Shown here: positions 31,590-43,689 of the stretch, piece by piece
Layout: each line of letters opens with the position of its first letter
How positions within the stretch are numbered: position 1 is the first letter of the stretch
Assembly (NCBI GenBank): GCA_949152475.1
Contig: OX424555.1
Coordinates: 98,551,515 to 98,615,514, forward strand
Source: Terebella lapidaria
Lineage: Eukaryota > Annelida > Polychaeta > Terebellida > Terebellidae
Length of the DNA: 64,000 nucleotides
Reading direction: 5' to 3'
Notes under the pieces: model-generated
The model's database searches: none
Told to the model about the DNA's origin: nothing
Seen by the model: the letters and a program-made list of their open reading frames with translations, nothing else
Translations under genes and position numbers: made by a program

Positions 31590-32930
31590 TGATTACAATT
31601 GATTCCTAAGTCGGAAAGTCGATATTGATTTTGACCTTGAAAATAAGGTCAAAGGTCAACTTCAAGCTTATGAGAATATTCGACATATATCATTTCCTAT
31701 ATGTCCACAAATGATTCCTAAGCTGTAAAGTTGATAATAAACGAGATATTAGCGAGAGATATTATATTCATATAATATTAATATAATTATTATAATATAA
31801 TATAATTATAATATAATATTATTCATTATAAACGAGATATTATATTCATCTAAATCTGATTATTGGTGGACAAGGATATGTTTTACCAAGACTTATAGTT
31901 GCGTTTAAGAAATTCTATGGATGTCATCATGATCTGGTGGATAAATACAGCAAATCCATGTCTGCCATGCAACTAGATCTATTTTCATGTTGATTTTGGG
32001 GAATTCATGACGGGTGCCACTAGTGGGGCAGGAAATGCTCACTCTTTCCGGAACACCTGATTTCACCTCCTAATGGCCATTTTTGGTGGTTCATGAGTTT
32101 CCCTGTCATTTTTGTTTTCTCCCACTTCGTATGCCTGATATGACTTTCTGTCCCCGGACTATGAGATTGGATAACGGACCTTGTTTTGTTTGCTCGGAAT
32201 ACTTAATACTGGGTATTGATTCCACGTCTATTAGCCACTTTGTTTTCTGACCTCGAAAATAAGGTCAAAGGTCAAATTCCAGGTCACGTGAACTTTCAGC
32301 ATATATCATTCCCTATATGTCCACAATTGATTCCTCAGCTGTAAAGTCGATAATAAGCGAGATATTGTGTGCTCTGACCTTGAAAATATGATCAAAGTCG
32401 AATTCAAGGTAAAATTCGACGTATATCATTTCCTATGTGTCCACAATTGATTCCCAAGCTATAAAGTCGATAAGAAGCGAGATATTAGCCATTTTGTCCT
32501 GTGACCTTGAAAATTAGGTCGAATGTGAAATTCAAGGTCATGAGAAAATTCAGTATAATCATTTCCTTTATGTCCACAATTGATTCCTGATCTCTAATCT
32601 CAATATTAAGTGAGATATTAGCAATAATGTGTCCCATTATAAAGCATAAGAGAATTTAACATGGGAAAGTCCCATTTGGGCCAAAACGGCCCACTTTGAA
32701 CGATTCAACGGCAAAGAAACTTATACATGTCGCAAAAGGTACATAAGGGGGATCTTTTCAAACGATAATCTGAGAACCGCCTGAACAGTTTTCGAGAAAA
32801 TGGCCGCCAAAATTGACCGTTTTTCTGACAAGAAAGGGCGTTTTGACCTTTCAAGGTCATTGAAGGTCAAATTCAAGGTCATCACCGAAACCACAATATA
32901 TGAATTCCTATTTGAATGTGCCAATATGTA
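31590..32930 (+). repeat. Repeat D tandem units with DR1-like motifs (copy inside the TACCT element)
   Basis: Units of about 120 bp with the order 'ggtcaaaggtcaa ... tatcatttcctat ... gtccacaattgattcc ... gatattagcc'. Perfect AGGTCA-A-AGGTCA lies at 31,646-31,658 and 32,262-32,274. The array is interrupted by a Penelope-like fragment. The end of this block (about 32,800) carries AAAATGGCCGCC. Confidence 0.7.
31860..32235 (+). repeat. Penelope-like 3' fragment, insertion in repeat D
   Basis: Over 90% identical by eye to 55,970-56,335: the last about 40 codons of the ORF, the stop, and the 3' UTR to 'gattccacgtctatt'. It is truncated at its 5' side, as expected for a target-primed retroelement. 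Confidence 0.85.
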
Positions 32931-33004
32931 AGCTCTATCTTGAAGTGTGTTGGGAGTTTACTCCATACAGCTCCCATTATCAGGAAAAATTGCGTGAAAT
33001 CTAA

Positions 33005-34230
33005 GGCCCAATTTCTCATCTCCAGGTTACCCCTGGGTTTTCATAACCGGAGGCTAACCCTGGGATAACCTGTAGGTCACCGTCGAATTGCGTTTCTAAT
33101 GTCCGAGTTATCCCTCGGTTATCCCTGGGTTTCGTAACCCAGGGGTAACACGGTGTTAACCCCAAGGTAACCCACAACATGGATTTCTCATCTGTGGGTT
33201 TGTGTAACCCAGGGCTAACTTGTATTGTTTTCTTAACCCTGGTATACAGTAGGTTTATTGAGGTGTTGCATATCACACTATGGATAACTTTTACGTTTTA
33301 TTCGCATACAACGACAACGGAGACATTTACTGATGCGGGGGAGTGTTTGGAGACCGAACGAACATGTTTGACATGTACAGTGGGTCCAAAAGTTTTAGAC
33401 CACCTTGAGAGTGTCATCATAATAGGTGTACGATAGAAGACAAGTGCTTATTACATGCGGGTTATTATGCTGAATCCTCTCTTTACTTTATACACATGTA
33501 TCTCAAAATAACACCAGTTTTGGTAAAATCGACAAAGTTTACCAACAAACTTAATTACAGAAATGTAACATATTTCATATATATATGTGATCAACTCTTA
33601 CATCGGTGAAACACATGAAAATAACTGGCTGCAATGAAACTGATGTTGACTAACACACAGTCACCAACCACATTGCACTCTTATCGTGTTATTATTCACA
33701 TTCCGTCATTTTTCCAAAGCAAATGTAAAACCATTCAAATTTAGTGTTTTCCCCATAGTTAATCAAATATTCTAACGTTGCACAATTCGACGTTCTGAAT
33801 TTCTGATATACCTCGTGCTCTCATAACATCCGATATGTAAGAAATTCTCGATCCTGAGTGTTACGATCAGATCAGAATATTGAGCTATTTAGGACCCCAA
33901 ACTTGAAGTACGTGCGGCCATACCGAGATGAGTTGTTTGTGTGTGCAAAACTGAGTTGATTTGTTTGATTTGTGTTCAGTGCATCGTGTTCTCAGTTTTA
34001 TTAGGCGCTCATCTTAGACTGCACTAAATTGCCGAGCCAAACATACAACAAAACCACAGGTTAACCGCGGGTTAGCCTTAGGTTAGGTGACCTAGACCTA
34101 GCCTTGACATGGGAAACAAACCTGACCCACGCCCACGGGTCAGGGTTACCTCTGTGTCAGCTCACCCAGGGTTAGCCCTGGGTTTTGGACATAACCTACC
34201 TAGGTTAACCCAGAGATGAGAAATTGGGCC
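33005..34230. mobile_element. Foldback/MITE with GGCCCAATTTCTCATCTC ends
   Basis: The 18-bp ends are a perfect inverted pair. Subterminal sequence is made of CCCAGGGTTA and TAACCCTGGG motifs in both orientations, which can pair extensively. No transposase; no unambiguous target-site duplication (flanks 'ctaa' and 'caag'). Confidence 0.65.
33376..33406 (+). repeat. Tc1/mariner-like terminal repeat, solitary
   Basis: TA followed by CAGTGGGTCCAAAAGTTTTA and then GACCACC resembles the terminal repeat of Tc1-like transposons. The matching right end was not found, so this is a relic or a resemblance. Confidence 0.4.
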
Positions 34231-34239
34231 CAAGAGTTT

Positions 34240-34790
34240 TCAAGGGGGAATCGTTTTTTTTGGTTGTAAATCATTCAAGAAGAATAGTGACTTAATTTGG
34301 GCCGAAAAGTTTTTTTCTCACCGACCAAATTCAAAATGGCCGCAACACGCAGACCGGCAATTCAAGGGCAACAAAACTTATACACTTCTGAAAGGTACAT
34401 AAGAGGAATATTTCTTAACAAAAATCTCAAAACTGATCAGACAGTTTTTGGGAAAACAGTTGAAAACTGAAATCTGGGCCTTTTTGGGCCTTTCGAGCCT
34501 AAATATTTGGCCTATCGATCGATTCAAGACACTCCATCATCATACACAATGTCAAGGACCACAATTAGCATGTTTTGAAATGAAAATCTCAAACTGATCA
34601 AATAATTTTTGAGAAAACAGTCTAAAAAAAACTAAAATTTAGGCCTTTTGAGCCTAGATTTCAGGCCTTTCGAGCGATTCAAGGCACTCCATCTTATACA
34701 CAATGTCAAGGACCCAAACTAGTATGTTTTGAAACAAAATTCTCAAAACTTTTTCTATTATGTCGAGCCCGGGCACATGATTCACCTTAT
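34240..34790 (+). repeat. Repeat D continuation, tandem units of about 180 bp
   Basis: Two similar units near 34,500 and 34,640 share 'tttcgagc', 'cactccatc', 'acacaatgtcaaggacc' and 'tgttttgaaa'. The block also contains AAAATGGCCGCAACACGCAG at 34,333, as in other D copies. Confidence 0.6.
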
Positions 34791-34909
34791 TTCACACCCA
34801 AAATACTGTGCATACAGTCATATAATAATAATTCACTCGAGGTAACCTTTCACTAAAGACCACACAGTATTGCTCGTGTATAACAGTTGATCTCGTCTTT
34901 CATATGTAC

Positions 34910-35405
34910 AAAATTTCCCGTTTCCCAATCGAAACAGCATGGAATACCAACCGGCGCCTTCTCTATATGTATCGTTTACCCACCGAAACCTCAATGGTTC
35001 AGAAAACCAGCAAACATTTATTATTGAGACGATGTAAAGTGTTTTTTTTCTGTGGGGATCATGTAATACACCTTTCTCTTGGCTCGTGTTACTTTTGTGT
35101 GCATCAGACACATATTTAATCATCAGTGTTCATTTGTTCTAAACGGTATTATTTTCATCGCATTGCACGTCACAAAAACGATATTACATCAAGTACACCA
35201 GGTTTGGTCGACACTGCAGACTTATACAACATTAGCGCATGTTTGTCTTTCTTCTAAATAACGATTTCACCTATTTTTTCATACTTTATTGAGAAAAACA
35301 ACACATACCCCCTAGCAGCTTGGCGTTTCCCAATCGAACATATCGTTTCCCAACCGAAAAATATCGTTTCCCAATATCCTCTGCCGAAACGAATTCCGGA
35401 CAGTG
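34910..35405 (-). repeat. Right TIR of the TACCT element
   Basis: Inverted partner of 30,758-31,250, with about 80% identity by eye. Confidence 0.75.
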
Positions 35406-35410
35406 TACCT

Positions 35411-36340
35411 GTTATTTGTAGTTCTCATTGGTCATGATAACGCATAATGATACACTCTATACACTAGCTGGAACCAATCAATTATTGTGGAGAAATCCTA
35501 CCGCGCAATTCCTCACCAGGAAAAATATTTGGTTGCTGGTAAATTGACATTATTGTAAGTCCTCGTGCATATCTAGCAGGAAATTTCCTATGAGCGGAAA
35601 AACAATATTTAATTCGGTGTGAGAATGGTCTTCTGTGAAGTTTGGTTCACAATGAAGACCGCTGTCACCAACCTTATGATCGATCGACACGGCCAAACAT
35701 TTATAATATTGCAAGAATCCATGTGATAGGTTATTCACAACCGGTAATTTTTATGGATATAATGAAAGATTATATCTTCTGTATTTTTTCAGGGTGTATG
35801 TTATGGCAGGGAATGATTGGTTTATTTGGACCCAGTTCCATCATCACCTCATTTTAGTATTGTGTGATTTCAACGGTGGTTTTGTGAGGGAAAATGGTGT
35901 AATTTTACATGCTAGTGTTAGAGGCATATTTACTGTGAACTATTTTGGCATATGCTTCAGAAAAAAATCATAATAACTTTGATGTGATTCTGATATTTTA
36001 TGACAACATTTATATTTATTTTGTGTATTTTGATCTTTGATGGTCATCGCATTCAACACAAGTCTACGTTTACCCCAGGCAATATTTGATTTATGTGTGC
36101 TTTTGTGTGCGTACATGTTTTAAGTTCAACAGACAACTTTTTCTGATCTCTTTATCCCATAGATCGCGATGTGGGAATGCTTTTGAACACAATGGCAGTT
36201 TATATATATACTCCTTGTATGTATGATAGCCTCTTCAGAGAGATCAGAGTTTCCAACCTGACCTAATTCGTATGATGTAAGTCGGTGATATATTGCCGTT
36301 AATTGAGATGAATGAATTAAATTTTGTTGAATCAATAATT
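35411..36340 (+). repeat. Module E, copy 2
   Basis: Aligns with about 20,170-21,280, e.g. 'attgcaagaatccatgt' in both. Its left neighbour before insertion of the TACCT element lies upstream of 30,753. Confidence 0.65.
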
Positions 36341-37080
36341 TGATTGTCTACCCAATTTTGCAATCATTTTTCAGTCCATATCGTGGACTTAATGTAATGT
36401 TTGATGCTTACTTTTTATTTATGTAATATTTCTACTGTATATTTGCCAAATAATTGTAATAATTGCCAGACATATTTTGTCCTGACCATCTAGATATCCT
36501 TAAGAACTGTTTAAATGGTAATGAGGGACCAATAAGGAGGAAAACGGACAAATTCATACTCCCAAGACCGACTCCAAGGACAAATATTACAATTTTAATG
36601 CGAGTGGTCTAATCCAAGTGACACTATCAGTATTAAAGTCAAAGACAGGTAAACATCCCAGACAACCAGCCAACTGAGTGTCAGGTCTCCGGAAGCATCT
36701 CCTGCCCCGCATGCGACACCAACTTCGATATCCACACTGGCAAATCGAGATGCAAATATATGCACAAAATTACAAGGATCGAGTCATATCTTCTATCATG
36801 TGTGTGACATGCTTGGCGTAACCTTCAACCAGATCACTACTGCCGACCATAAAACCACAAGACCATTCTTGAATGTCGACCTCGTTTAAGCCATTACACA
36901 CCTTTATTTTTTTTAGTAGTTTTGCGAGATGTTTCGACAGACCTCACACAGCTCACCAGTTTGGTGCGCTGTCACATCTCACTACGCCTGGCGATGTTGG
37001 ATATTGTGTTTGGTTCATACATTGTTGGTATCATGTGAGATTATGCATAATATCAAGGATATTCTAAGCCCATGTCGCTT
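36341..37080. other. Mostly featureless; short cysteine-rich open stretch
   Basis: About 36,680-36,815 has a codon-like texture unlike its surroundings and reads ...SISCPACDTNFDIHTGKS... then a Cys and a His, up to a stop. It may be a decayed zinc-binding segment. Nothing else is recognisable. Confidence 0.3.
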
Positions 37081-37412
37081 GTGTATATACCGTTCTCCAA
37101 GCCGCAGTCACGCTATAAAGTTGGGTTGCTAACAATGATGTCCAATTTTTATACAGAATTACCACACGTAGCCATCATATATATCAGGCTAAATTGTTGG
37201 CGTCCTCTTACCAGGGTGAAATACACGTCGACTAGATTCGTGCACGTGTCTACGCAGTGTTTTATCTCATTTCTGTAATGTGACAGCTGAATTATCTGTT
37301 GACCTTGTGTTTTGATCTCACACGCTAGCTACAGTCACACTCATCTGCAATACACCTGTACATTTTAAAATTTACAGATTTAATGAATGTATGTATGTAT
37401 GTATGTATGTTC
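37080..37412 (+). repeat. Module C fragment and (ATGT)n microsatellite
   Basis: 'Ctaaattgttggcgtcctct' at about 37,189 matches 'ccaaattgttggcgtcctct' at about 23,317. The run of ATGT units lies at about 37,385-37,411. Confidence 0.55.
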
Positions 37413-37599
37413 ATGTACCAATTCTCTTATTTCTTGACACACTCGGTCCAAGTCAGGTATGATAAATGAATATCATTTAATCTGTCTGTCACATTTTTTA
37501 AAATCCTAATTGAAAATGGAATATGAGGTGAATGAAAATGTTGATTAGAATACTATAAAGAAAGTTTTCATGAATATTTCCGATAGATTCATCTTAGTC

Positions 37600-38110
37600 T
37601 GGCGTTGTGCGTTGCACCTGTGCAAAGTGTGTGAGAAATATAGTTGTTTTACTGTAATCTGATGTAATTAGTATGAAACTAATTCGTGCAACTATGGAAA
37701 CTACTATGAACAACTATGAAACTAACTGTTTATCGAAGTGCCCAGCTAATCTCTAAATTGCTGTGACAAGGATATGTTTCACCAAGAATCATAGCTGCCT
37801 TTAAGAAATTCTATGGATGTCATCATGATCTGGTTGAAAAATACACCAAATCCATGTCTGCCATGCAACTAATCTATTTTCATGTCGATTTGGGGGAATT
37901 CATGGCGGGTGCCACTAGTGGGGCAGGAAATGCTCACTCTTCCCGGAACACTTGATTTCACCTCCTAATGGCCATGGGGGGGGGGGGGGGGGCGTCATGA
38001 GTTTCCCTGTCATTTTTATTTTCTCTCACTTCGACTATGATATTGGACAACGGACCCTGTTTTGTTCGCTCGGAATACTTGATACTGGTTATGTGATACT
38101 TTTTCATAAA
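37600..38110 (+). repeat. Repeat A remnant joined to a Penelope-like 3' fragment
   Basis: 37,610-37,700 resembles repeat A. From 37,728 ('cgaagtgcccagctaatctc') to about 38,095 it follows the end of the Penelope-like ORF and its 3' UTR, with stops in the coding part. A poly-G run (37,976-37,992) interrupts it. Confidence 0.7.
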
Positions 38111-38259
38111 TATTGAATTGTTCGATGTTTACTGCTTTGAATCTATGGAGTGTATGTTAACTTTGGGTTGACAACCTGAAACTATTGAATCTGCAAACTC
38201 GAATCTGCAAAGTCTATGTTTGTTTGTCATAGACTGTCTGATACAAACACTGTTCTCCA

Positions 38260-38700
38260 TAGTTACCTTCACAAGCTTTTTGCGTACTTGACTGCTGTTG
38301 GCTATGAAGTGATGTTGATGATATCAATATTTATTTGGTAAGAGATGATACGGACTTGTCATTTGACTGTCAATTGAAATAAATTTACTTCCTGTGACAT
38401 TCAGCAGAGAAGTCTTGTTGAAAAGGGTCATATTTACCTCTGGAATGCCTACTTATAATATTTATTTTCTAATTATATGAATATTTTGTTGTACGAGTGA
38501 CGAAGGAAAGCAAGTGATAGTGTAGGCGTCTACGGTGTTGTCCATACTTAGCTCTGCGCCTGAAGAGGTTTCCCTGTTGTTGTACCACTTGTGCTGTGGC
38601 AGCTGTGTTGTATGTGGATGAAAAGGTATGGTGAGAGTATTGAGGAGGTGTCTGTGATATCGAACTGTTCTATGACGGTTTGTACTCGACATTTATACAA
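38260..38700 (+). repeat. Module C/E fragment, copy 3
   Basis: 38,340-38,700 aligns with 19,540-19,900: 'actgtcaattgaaataaatt', 'agtcttgttgaa', and 'gaagaggtttccctgttgtt' against 'gagaggttttcttgtcgttg'. It follows module-C-like sequence in the same order as copy 1. Confidence 0.6.
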
Positions 38701-41700
38701 AACAAATTTTTCTTTTTCTTCCGTATCTCGGAAACGGTGTGTCGTAGAGCGAAACGGACGTTATTTTTGGACTCGTCGACCTAGACAAACATGTCTCAGG
38801 GGTACTATGGATGGACTTTGACCTTGACCTGAAATTTTCTTGCCGAGTCGGCATTATTCATTTTCGTTCACATTAAGCTATAATTATGGAAATTTAAATC
38901 TAATGACAAATTCAAGGTTATTTATCTGCACAACAGTACTTCCATAACAGTACGTATACGAAGTAGTATTTTGAGTCAATACATGAGGGAATGACTATGC
39001 CTATAGACAATTTATTACCTATAACCCATATAGAAGTAAAATTGTCAAACCGTGTACAGACATCTCGTCTATAGTTGGTCCAGATGTTGCCGCTTCGTGA
39101 GAAATCTCAGTAACACCACGCATTCAGAACCCCAATTATATGCATTAACCTCAGCACGGTCATTCGGCAGATATCAGGTACATGCTAAATGTGGCCATCA
39201 TTCAGCCACACTCTACACAAAACCACAATTAAGAAAATCCTCGAACGTCCGCCATAAGTAATATGACCTTGAGCTGTGTCCCAGTTTTGACCATCATCAA
39301 GATACAAAATGACTGAAAGTGCCATCAGCGTAGGTGTCAGGATTTCGCTGGAAGCTTTTCCCCATTCTGCTCATCATGGCTATTAACTGGTGATGCCCTT
39401 GGCCGATGGGATCGTACGACAAAATATATACATTCAGAAACACATACTTCATGAATACTAATTTATGTATCAACCTATTACCATTAGTGCACCCAATGTT
39501 GGATGATGCGAAATACTAGTAAGATATATTACTAGTATAATATATCTAGATTCAATGTCTGGGAATTGACAGCAAATCATAAGTAGAATAGGTTCTGTAA
39601 GTATTTGAACAACAATCACTATAAGATCACATATTGCAACATTCGATATCATTCAACATTCAACATCGATATATCTTCCACATACTAGTAAATGTGTTCA
39701 CTGTATGACATGCGAGATATGTTGATATGTATTGATATTTCAAGGTTTCAGTCGTTAGGCACTTATATACGAGTTCCATGTGGTTTACAACGCGGGTCTC
39801 CATTACACGTAGTAGTATACATTTTACCTTGCAAGTATAGGGTAAATACGTCAAGAAAAACTGGAGATCGTAACTCGAGATATATTAATCAATCATTCTC
39901 TTTTCGTATGAAATTGTTTTCATCTGTCACGTCATGAATACAGAAACAAGCGGATGCATATGCAGATGGACGGCCATGCTCTCATGCAATACGTTGGTGT
40001 CAGTTCCACTCCTATTTCCATAGAGAATGTCATTTGGCATTTACGGCTGCAGTGACATTCAGCTTGTGCTTTACCTTTTCTGTTACACCTCATATTAATT
40101 CCTCTCCTGTGGCACAACTGTTCTCGCGCCATTGTTGTTGACATTAAGAACGCAAGGAAAATTCATATCACTTGAAAGTTGTACGAGTGATTGTTTTGTA
40201 GTCATTACGTGACAAATGAACATCTCTCCTACTAAGTAAGTGAACGTCTTGGTGAGGTGGTTAGGAAGAAGTGACTTATTTTCCGACAATTGAGCTATTC
40301 CATTGGGCGAGTTTTGTGATCATGTCGCGTGGGATAACTCTGAGGAACGTTTGAGTTCTAGTCAGACAAAAACTGTTTGATGAGTGATTGTTGAATGCAT
40401 GCAAAAGGACTTGTGCTGAGGTTGTTTCTGAGACGAGTTGGCTCGACGAAGAGGCGTTCCATTGTCCCTTTATCATTTACATTCTGGTAGTTCTTTAATT
40501 ATGGCGGACATAACAATAAAAAATGCGTGGGCACATTGGTGAACGAATTATCATAGAACTATGGATGGGAATTCTTGCACAATGAATAACCTATCCATCC
40601 CAACCAGCGTGATATTCGTACCGTGAGGGATAATTGATATATTTATATATATTATGAAGAACCCAGGAATGGTCGCCATCATTCAAATAAAGCTATAATT
40701 AAGTAAATCCTTGAAGACACTCCAGAAATACCTTGACCTCAAGCTGAAAAACGTGAGCTCCAGTTTTGTTTATCGTCAAGATAAAAAAAAACATCTATCA
40801 AAGTTTTCTGTGTTACGTTGCAGCAATGAATTAGTGATCCTGACGACGATGCACATCATGCCCATCAATACTAGTAACGGTGACTGCTCCCTGAAAGAGT
40901 CAAGGGAAAAAGGGAACATGACCAGGTGTTCGAGATATCAAGTCTTCAGTGTTCCATTCGTGTCGCACGCTAGTCACCTGTTACGGCAAGGTCAGACACG
41001 TGTTTAATTCACCTAGCGGTGTATGAATCAGACATCATCATGGCTGTTGACTCTACCTAATTTCAAACTTGAATTGAGCGATAAATCGCAATAGTAAGTG
41101 ATGCAACAAACATCTTTGGTTTTCAGTCCTTTGACGTTCGATCACCCCTCTGACTCTGGTAAAGGTCTAAACAGTATTTTTGGGTAGAAAAACAGTTGTG
41201 GCGCGACACTCCGGTAACATTTCTGCCCTATACCAGAAGTGACAGCAAAGGAGCAAAATGAAAATGCCAAAATGTTTAATTCTGTTATTAACACACGTAA
41301 AATATTTTTTAAATGATTCTATGGTCAACCCTATCTCAATTTTCCAAATCTGTCTTCTGTGTGAAAATATAAGTATATGGCGTTTACATTAAACCATAAG
41401 TAACAATTTACGCACGATTTGTGAAAGAGAAAGCACCCAACATTAAAAAAGTTGGACACTGAATGATCAAGAAGTCGAAGTTTTTTTTTTCTTTTTAAAT
41501 GTATGAAATATTGGCAGAAACCCACCTTATGGGTTTCTGATATTGGGAATGGAAACAAGATTAGTTAGGAGACAGGAAATGCTCAGAATCAACCTCTTAA
41601 CACCAAAGCCACCATCTAGGTTCTGGGGCCCCAAACCCCACGCCATAGGCCGGCTCCCTCCCTGCCCTCAGTTGCGATTTGTGTACATATATTTTAGTTT

Positions 41701-41764
41701 ATTGAAGCACCTGGGAAAACGTCTAATTAGAATGTTTCATCCAATATTCATGTGGGTCATATAT
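38701..41764. other. No gene recognised; one diverged internal duplication
   Basis: About 39,195-39,320 and 40,668-40,790 are diverged direct copies ('gccatcattca', 'acaattaagaaaatcct' against 'ataattaagtaaatcct', 'ccagttttg', 'tcaagata'). Frames of 60-98 codons match nothing known. Confidence 0.45.
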
Positions 41765-42189
41765 TTATTCGGACCTATGGTCCGATAACCTATTGGCATG
41801 CCGTTGCGTCCGTCGTCGGCATCAGTATCGGCGTCTGTCCACATTTTTATCTTTAAAGTTTACCAACGGATCTTTCTAAAATTTTGCACAAAAATACCTA
41901 AAAATATATCAAGAGGGGGGATTTTTTAGTTTTTTGATTTTTGCATTTTTTTTCAAAATGGCGGCCATTTTCGACATAAAACGGCCAATTTTCTGAATTT
42001 GACGGCCATTTTCTCATAAACTGTTCAGACTGTTTTGAGATTTTTTGTCATATACCTTACTTGATGTGTGTATACGTTTCGTTGGCCTTGAATCGACGGT
42101 CTGCGTGTGGCGGCCATTTTAATTTTTCCGACGGGTCCCAAATGGCACTTTCCCATGTAAAATTCTCCTATGCTTTATAATGGGACATA

Positions 42190-42905
42190 TTATTGCTAAT
42201 ATCTCACTTAATATTGAGATTAGAGATTAGGAATCAATTGTGGACATATAGGAAATGATATATGTTAAATATTCTCACGACCTTGAATTTGACCTTTGAC
42301 CCAATTTCCAAGGTCACAGGACAAAATGGCTAATATCTCACTTATTATCGACTGTACATCCTAGGAATCAATTGTGGACATATAGGAAATGATATATCCT
42401 AGATATTCCCATGACCTTGAATTTGATCTTTGACCTCATTTTCAAGGTCAGAGAACAAAATGGCTAATATCTCGATAATTATCGACTTTACAGCTTAGGA
42501 ATCAATTGCGAACATTTGGGAAATGATATAAGCTGAATATTTCCATGACCTTGAACTTGACCATTGACCTCATTTTCAAGGTCACAGGACAAAATGGCTA
42601 ATATCTCGCTTATTATCGACTTTATAGCTTTGGAATCAATTATGAACATATAGGAAATTATATATACAGATTATTTTCATGACCTTGAATTTGACCTTTG
42701 ACCTAAATTTCAAGGTCACAAGACAAAATGACTAATATCTCACTTATTATCGATTTTACAGCTCAGGAATCAATTGTGAACATATAGAAAATGATAAATG
42801 CTGAATATTGCCATGACCTTGAATTCGACCTTTGACCTCATTTTCAAGGTCAAAGGACAAAATGGCTAATATCTCGCTCATTATCGACTTTGATATTATC
42901 GACTT
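42190..42905 (-). repeat. Tandem ~120-bp array with nuclear-receptor-like half sites
   Basis: About six units, each with 'atgaccttgaatttgacctt' and 'tgacctcattttcaaggtca'. A perfect TGACCT-T-TGACCT (DR1) is at 42,692-42,704. One-mismatch versions are at 42,290-42,302 and 42,826-42,838. Confidence 0.75.
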
Positions 42906-42916
42906 TACAGCTTTCA

Positions 42917-43182
42917 ACCGCCTGTATGGCTGAGTGGATAGGACTGGTGGCTCTTGAAGCAACGAAGCTCACAGTGCGGGAGATCTGGGGTTTGCGTCCT
43001 GGGCCGGCACTTAGTAAAGTGGGGGTTTTCATCCTGGTTAATTATGATTAAGGTTTTCCCTACTGAACGGTGCTTACCAAATTCAAAATTTGTCACTCAA
43101 CGTGGAGCTGTAAATTACAAGCCCCCGGCTTCCCACAATACACGCGAGTGGTGGTTGCCCACGTTGTAAAAATAAATTTGAA
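42917..43182 (+). repeat. tRNA-derived SINE
   Basis: A-box TGGCTGAGTGG (42,927-42,937) and B-box-like GGTTTGCGTCC (42,989-42,999), with spacing as in a class II tRNA with a variable arm. A body and an A-rich 3' end ('gtaaaaataaatttgaaac') follow. It is inserted in repeat D. Confidence 0.7.
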
Positions 43183-43689
43183 ACATTACATTATTATTAC
43201 TCTGCTTAAGAATCACTTGTGGATATACTGGAAATGATTGATATATGCTGAACATTCTCGTGACCTTGAATTGACCAATGGTCTTATTTTCAAGGTCACT
43301 GGACAAAAGGTTAATATCTAAAACATATATTGTTCGGTAACCTTTCTTAGCCCTTGGGCTAATTTTTAACTTGTGAGTATATGATATATAGATACGTACA
43401 GTTAAGACAATCTGGTGTATGTTCTTTCAAATTATATAGCACAAGCCCGACCCACATTTATTTTTGACAGCACCAACATATAAATCAACACTGATGGCTC
43501 TATTACTTTTTTTATCGAACACAAACAAACCTAGGTCAATTATTCTCATTGATCACAAATCTGATGAATTATTTATATTAGTACACATATACGTTAATAA
43601 ATTTGTGGATTAGTAATCACTTTCAGTTCAAATTCACTTACAGGTTAGTTTCTTTCCACAAAAAACAAGTTTGTAGTCGCATTAGACAG

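Larger units (their letters stand above)
30758..35405. mobile_element. 4.6-kb TIR transposon (TSD TACCT), non-autonomous, with nested insertions
   Basis: Ends read CACTGTCCGGAAT and ATTCCGGACAGTG, flanked by TACCT at 30,753-30,757 and 35,406-35,410. Terminal inverted repeats of about 480 bp include three copies of 'gggaaacgatat'-like sequence next to each end. A C2H2 coding relic follows the left repeat. The interior is largely replaced by repeat D, a Penelope-like fragment and another foldback. No transposase is readable. The flanks join to module E, whose other copy at 20.1 kb lacks the element. Confidence 0.75.
41765..43368 (-). repeat. Repeat D element, long copy with terminal palindromes
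   Basis: Bounded by the short palindromes CGGACCTATGGTCCG (41,770-41,784) and AGCCCTTGGGCT (43,349-43,360). Both recur at the ends of the inverted copy at 62,846-63,477. Between them: a block with AAAATGGCGGCC motifs, then about six tandem units of about 120 bp, then a SINE insertion. No coding sequence. It may be a non-autonomous DNA element; the class is unknown. Confidence 0.65.
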
